From assembly GCA_023429275.1 (NCBI GenBank), contig JAEYWB010000144.1, positions 1 through 6,426 on the forward strand: 6,426 bases of DNA. Reading direction: 5' to 3'. The notes beneath the pieces were generated by a model. The model saw only the letters and a list, made by a program, of their open reading frames with translations. It had not been told where the DNA came from and did not search any database. Below are positions 6,299 to 6,426 of the stretch, piece by piece. Positions within the stretch are counted from its first letter, which is position 1, and each line of letters begins with the position of its first letter. The position numbers were made by a program, and so were the translations under genes. This stretch comes from Planctomycetota bacterium. Lineage in GTDB: Bacteria; Planctomycetota; Planctomycetia; Planctomycetales; Planctomycetaceae.

Positions 6299-6425
6299 CA
6301 TCCACTCCTGAATTCAGAGATTGGACCGCAAGTGTGATATCCGCGACAGCCCTTCGAATCTCGCGCTTTGCGGATAGGCTAGGGTGCGCCGCTCGAACCC
6401 GACCAGCTACATCCGCAGATGCCCT
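6264..6425 (-). CDS. Possible C-terminus of a gene running off the right edge
   Basis: On the minus strand one frame is open from the window edge to a TAG at 6266-6264, giving 53 residues with a protein-like composition (SAKREIRRAVADITLAVQSL, helix-prone). The other two minus frames have stops soon after the edge. It would overlap the start of the helical-protein gene by about 35 bases and carry that gene's ribosome binding site within its coding sequence, as in translationally coupled operons. With so little sequence it could be chance. No family is recognisable. Confidence 0.35.
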   Translation of the reverse strand, partial: RASADVAGRVRAAHPSLSAKREIRRAVADITLAVQSLNSGVDDGGQPSISSNL

Positions 6426-6426
6426 T

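Overview
The window looks like chromosomal DNA of a planctomycete (Planctomycetota). The signs are a GC-rich background (73% in one 60-base line counted by hand inside the DUF1501 gene), a Tat-exported DUF1501 protein of the type greatly expanded in this phylum, a very long Pro/Arg/Gly-rich secreted-type protein, mixed use of Shine-Dalgarno sites, and a palindromic intergenic element of a kind I associate with planctomycete genomes. The phylum call is inference from gene content; no rRNA or marker gene is present.

Layout: (1) Bases 1-2499, plus strand: the 3' part of a large gene for a low-complexity, probably exported protein. Collagen-like LPG-rich repeats are followed by an aromatic-rich segment, a CARDB-like beta domain and an IPT/TIG-like domain. 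(2) Bases 2500-2698: a convergent intergenic region with a weak hairpin and a 50-base imperfect inverted repeat around a perfect 14-base palindrome. (3) Minus strand, 3313-2699: a small membrane protein with two transmembrane helices and a cytosolic domain that aligns without gaps to acyl carrier protein up to the end of the phosphopantetheine region, but with Glu where the prosthetic-group Ser should be. Its ribosome binding site lies in a GC-rich hairpin. (4) Minus strand, 4756-3419: a DUF1501 protein with a twin-arginine signal. (5) Minus strand, 5295-4939: a single-domain PilZ protein, a likely c-di-GMP receptor. (6) Minus strand, 6298-5552: an uncharacterised, mostly helical protein in clearly lower-GC DNA (38-53% in sampled lines), overlapped at its start by the C-terminus of another possible gene that runs off the window edge.

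The four complete genes are all on the minus strand and converge on the large plus-strand gene. The DUF1501 and ACP-like genes are 105 bases apart and could share a transcript. The PilZ gene and the lower-GC gene have longer upstream gaps and look like separate units. Nothing here proves a joint pathway. The most unusual items are the membrane-tethered ACP-like protein without its serine, the hairpin over its ribosome binding site, and the compositionally foreign gene at the right end. I see no rRNA, tRNA, CRISPR array, transposase or integrase.
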